From RUG11237 sp050874665 (GTDB lineage Bacteria; Bacillota; Clostridia; Lachnospirales; Lachnospiraceae), in contig JBNMLC010000001.1 in the NCBI GenBank assembly GCA_050874665.1, positions 434,001 to 498,000 of the forward strand: DNA of 64,000 bases. The letters are read 5' to 3'. Numbering within the stretch: position 1 is the stretch's first letter; the number at the start of each line of letters is the position of its first letter. The translations under genes and the position numbers were made by a program. The notes below the pieces were generated by a model. The model was not told the DNA's origin, did not search any database, and saw nothing but the letters and a program-made list of their open reading frames with translations. Shown one piece after another: positions 63,278 to 64,000 of the stretch.

Positions 63278-64000
63278 ATGACAACAAAAATTATTGGAAC
63301 AGGAAGTTCAACTCCCAATAAAATCGTGTCAAATGACGATTTGGCAAAGATAATGGATACTTCCGATGAATGGATATATTCAAGAACAGGAATTCGTAAC
63401 AGACATTTAGTAGAGCAGGAAACTACTACATATATGGCAAGTGAGGCAGCAAAGAAGGCATTGGATGATGCAGGGGTACAGGCAGAGGAGATAGATCTTA
63501 TTATTGTAGGAACTGTTTCAGGAGATATGTGCTATCCTAGTACAGCCTGTTTGGTTCAGGCAGAGATAGGGGCTGTCAATGCAGTGGCCTATGATATTAG
63601 TGCAGGGTGTTCTGGTTTTCTGTTTGCGTTGAATGCTGCTCATGCATACATTCAGTCAGGAATGTGTAAATGTGCATTAGTAATTGGTGCAGAAACCTTA
63701 TCTAAAATGATGGATTGGTCAGATAGAAGCACTTGTGTATTATTCGGAGATGGTGCGGGTGCGGCAGTGGTGAAGCAGGCAGATACCGGAATCCGTTCCA
63801 TTATGCAGCATTCGGATGGTGGAAGTGGTGATGTTTTAGTATGTAAAAACCGCAAGCCAAATAATCCTTATGTTACTAATGAAATAAAATTACATTATAC
63901 GCAAATGGAAGGGCAGGAAGTATTTAAGTTTGCTGTTAAGATGGTTCCTAAGTGTATTCAGGAAGTAGTTGAAAAGGCGGGCTTATCTGTGGATGACGTA
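63278..64000 (+). CDS. fabH: Beta-ketoacyl-ACP synthase III, partial (runs off window)
   Basis: Starts fatty-acid synthesis by condensing acetyl-CoA with malonyl-ACP. 241 codons are visible, cut by the window end; typical FabH has about 320. The catalytic Cys111 is in AYDISAGCSGF, and WIYSRTGIRNRH and FGDGAGAAVV are FabH landmarks. The His and Asn of the triad lie beyond the window. The ribosome site AGGAGAAA is 7 nt before the ATG. It is likely the first gene of a fab operon. Confidence 0.95.
   Translation, partial: MTTKIIGTGSSTPNKIVSNDDLAKIMDTSDEWIYSRTGIRNRHLVEQETTTYMASEAAKKALDDAGVQAEEIDLIIVGTVSGDMCYPSTACLVQAEIGAVNAVAYDISAGCSGFLFALNAAHAYIQSGMCKCALVIGAETLSKMMDWSDRSTCVLFGDGAGAAVVKQADTGIRSIMQHSDGGSGDVLVCKNRKPNNPYVTNEIKLHYTQMEGQEVFKFAVKMVPKCIQEVVEKAGLSVDDV

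Noticed and set aside
1..64000. CRISPR arrays, insertion sequences, prophage or tRNA/rRNA genes
   Set aside because: No spaced direct repeats, transposase, integrase or cloverleaf-type sequence was noticed. The tandem repeats found (fliY linker, Pro-Thr linker) are inside coding regions.

Overview
The window is about 64 kb of AT-rich, densely coding DNA from a motile, spore-former-type clostridium, most likely a Lachnospiraceae (Bacillota, Clostridia). The reasons are a Gram-positive fla/che operon headed by flgB directly behind codY, FliY instead of a plain FliN, a CheC/CheD adaptation branch, a lysine (L-box) riboswitch, strong AGGAGG-type ribosome binding sites and TTG/GTG starts. No taxonomic search could be run, so the family is an inference. 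Nearly all genes are on the + strand. I see no tRNA, rRNA, CRISPR array, insertion sequence or prophage.

Region 1 (1-9.5 kb) is housekeeping: oligoendopeptidase F, glycerol kinase, the ribosome-associated GTPase TypA/BipA (minus strand), a two-OB-fold SSB-like protein with a structured leader, a CobO-type adenosyltransferase, and dapA-dapB behind a lysine riboswitch and its terminator. An Asn/Thr-rich lipoprotein follows. Region 2 (9.5-20.5 kb) holds a stand-alone HisA of the eukaryotic type next to an Xaa-His dipeptidase, a cold-shock protein, a sugar-nucleotide epimerase-like protein, a GNAT acetyltransferase, a secreted SH3-NlpC/P60 peptidoglycan hydrolase with its own promoter, a phosphohexose mutase, glutamyl-tRNA synthetase and a UvrD-type helicase. 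Region 3 (20.6-26.4 kb) is yifB(comM)-dprA-topA-codY. The dprA-topA-codY-flgB order is the same as in Bacillus subtilis, minus the genes found there between topA and codY.

Region 4 (26.6-60.9 kb) is one uninterrupted fla/che operon of about 34 kb: flgB, flgC, fliE, fliF, fliG, fliH, fliI, fliJ, a MotE/YlxF-like gene, fliK, flgD, a TIGR02530-type gene, flgE, flbD/swrD, motA, motB, fliL, fliM, fliY, cheY, fliO, fliP, fliQ, fliR, flhB, flhA, flhF, flhG, a PilZ protein, cheB, cheA, cheW, cheC, cheD, a small membrane protein, a fliA-type sigma factor, a FapA/DUF342 protein, a small unrecognised protein and a SwrB-like protein, closed by a terminator. It encodes the rod, hook, MS and C rings, export gate, stator and most of the chemotaxis pathway. 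Flagellin, cap, filament chaperones and CheR are not in the window. A sigma-A promoter and a CodY-box-like site precede flgB.

Region 5 (60.9-64 kb) has an MltG/YceG-like fragment with a Pro-Thr repeat linker, a phosphopantetheinyl transferase, NrdG, a dUTPase, and the start of fabH. fabH has a near-consensus promoter followed by a FabT-like operator dyad and probably opens a fatty-acid synthesis operon that continues outside the window.

The least explained features are the eukaryotic-type HisA/PepD pair, three small proteins of the flagellar operon (positions 56743, 59555, 59890), the GC-rich hairpin after flgE, the structured leader before the SSB-like gene, and the orphan YceG-like domain.
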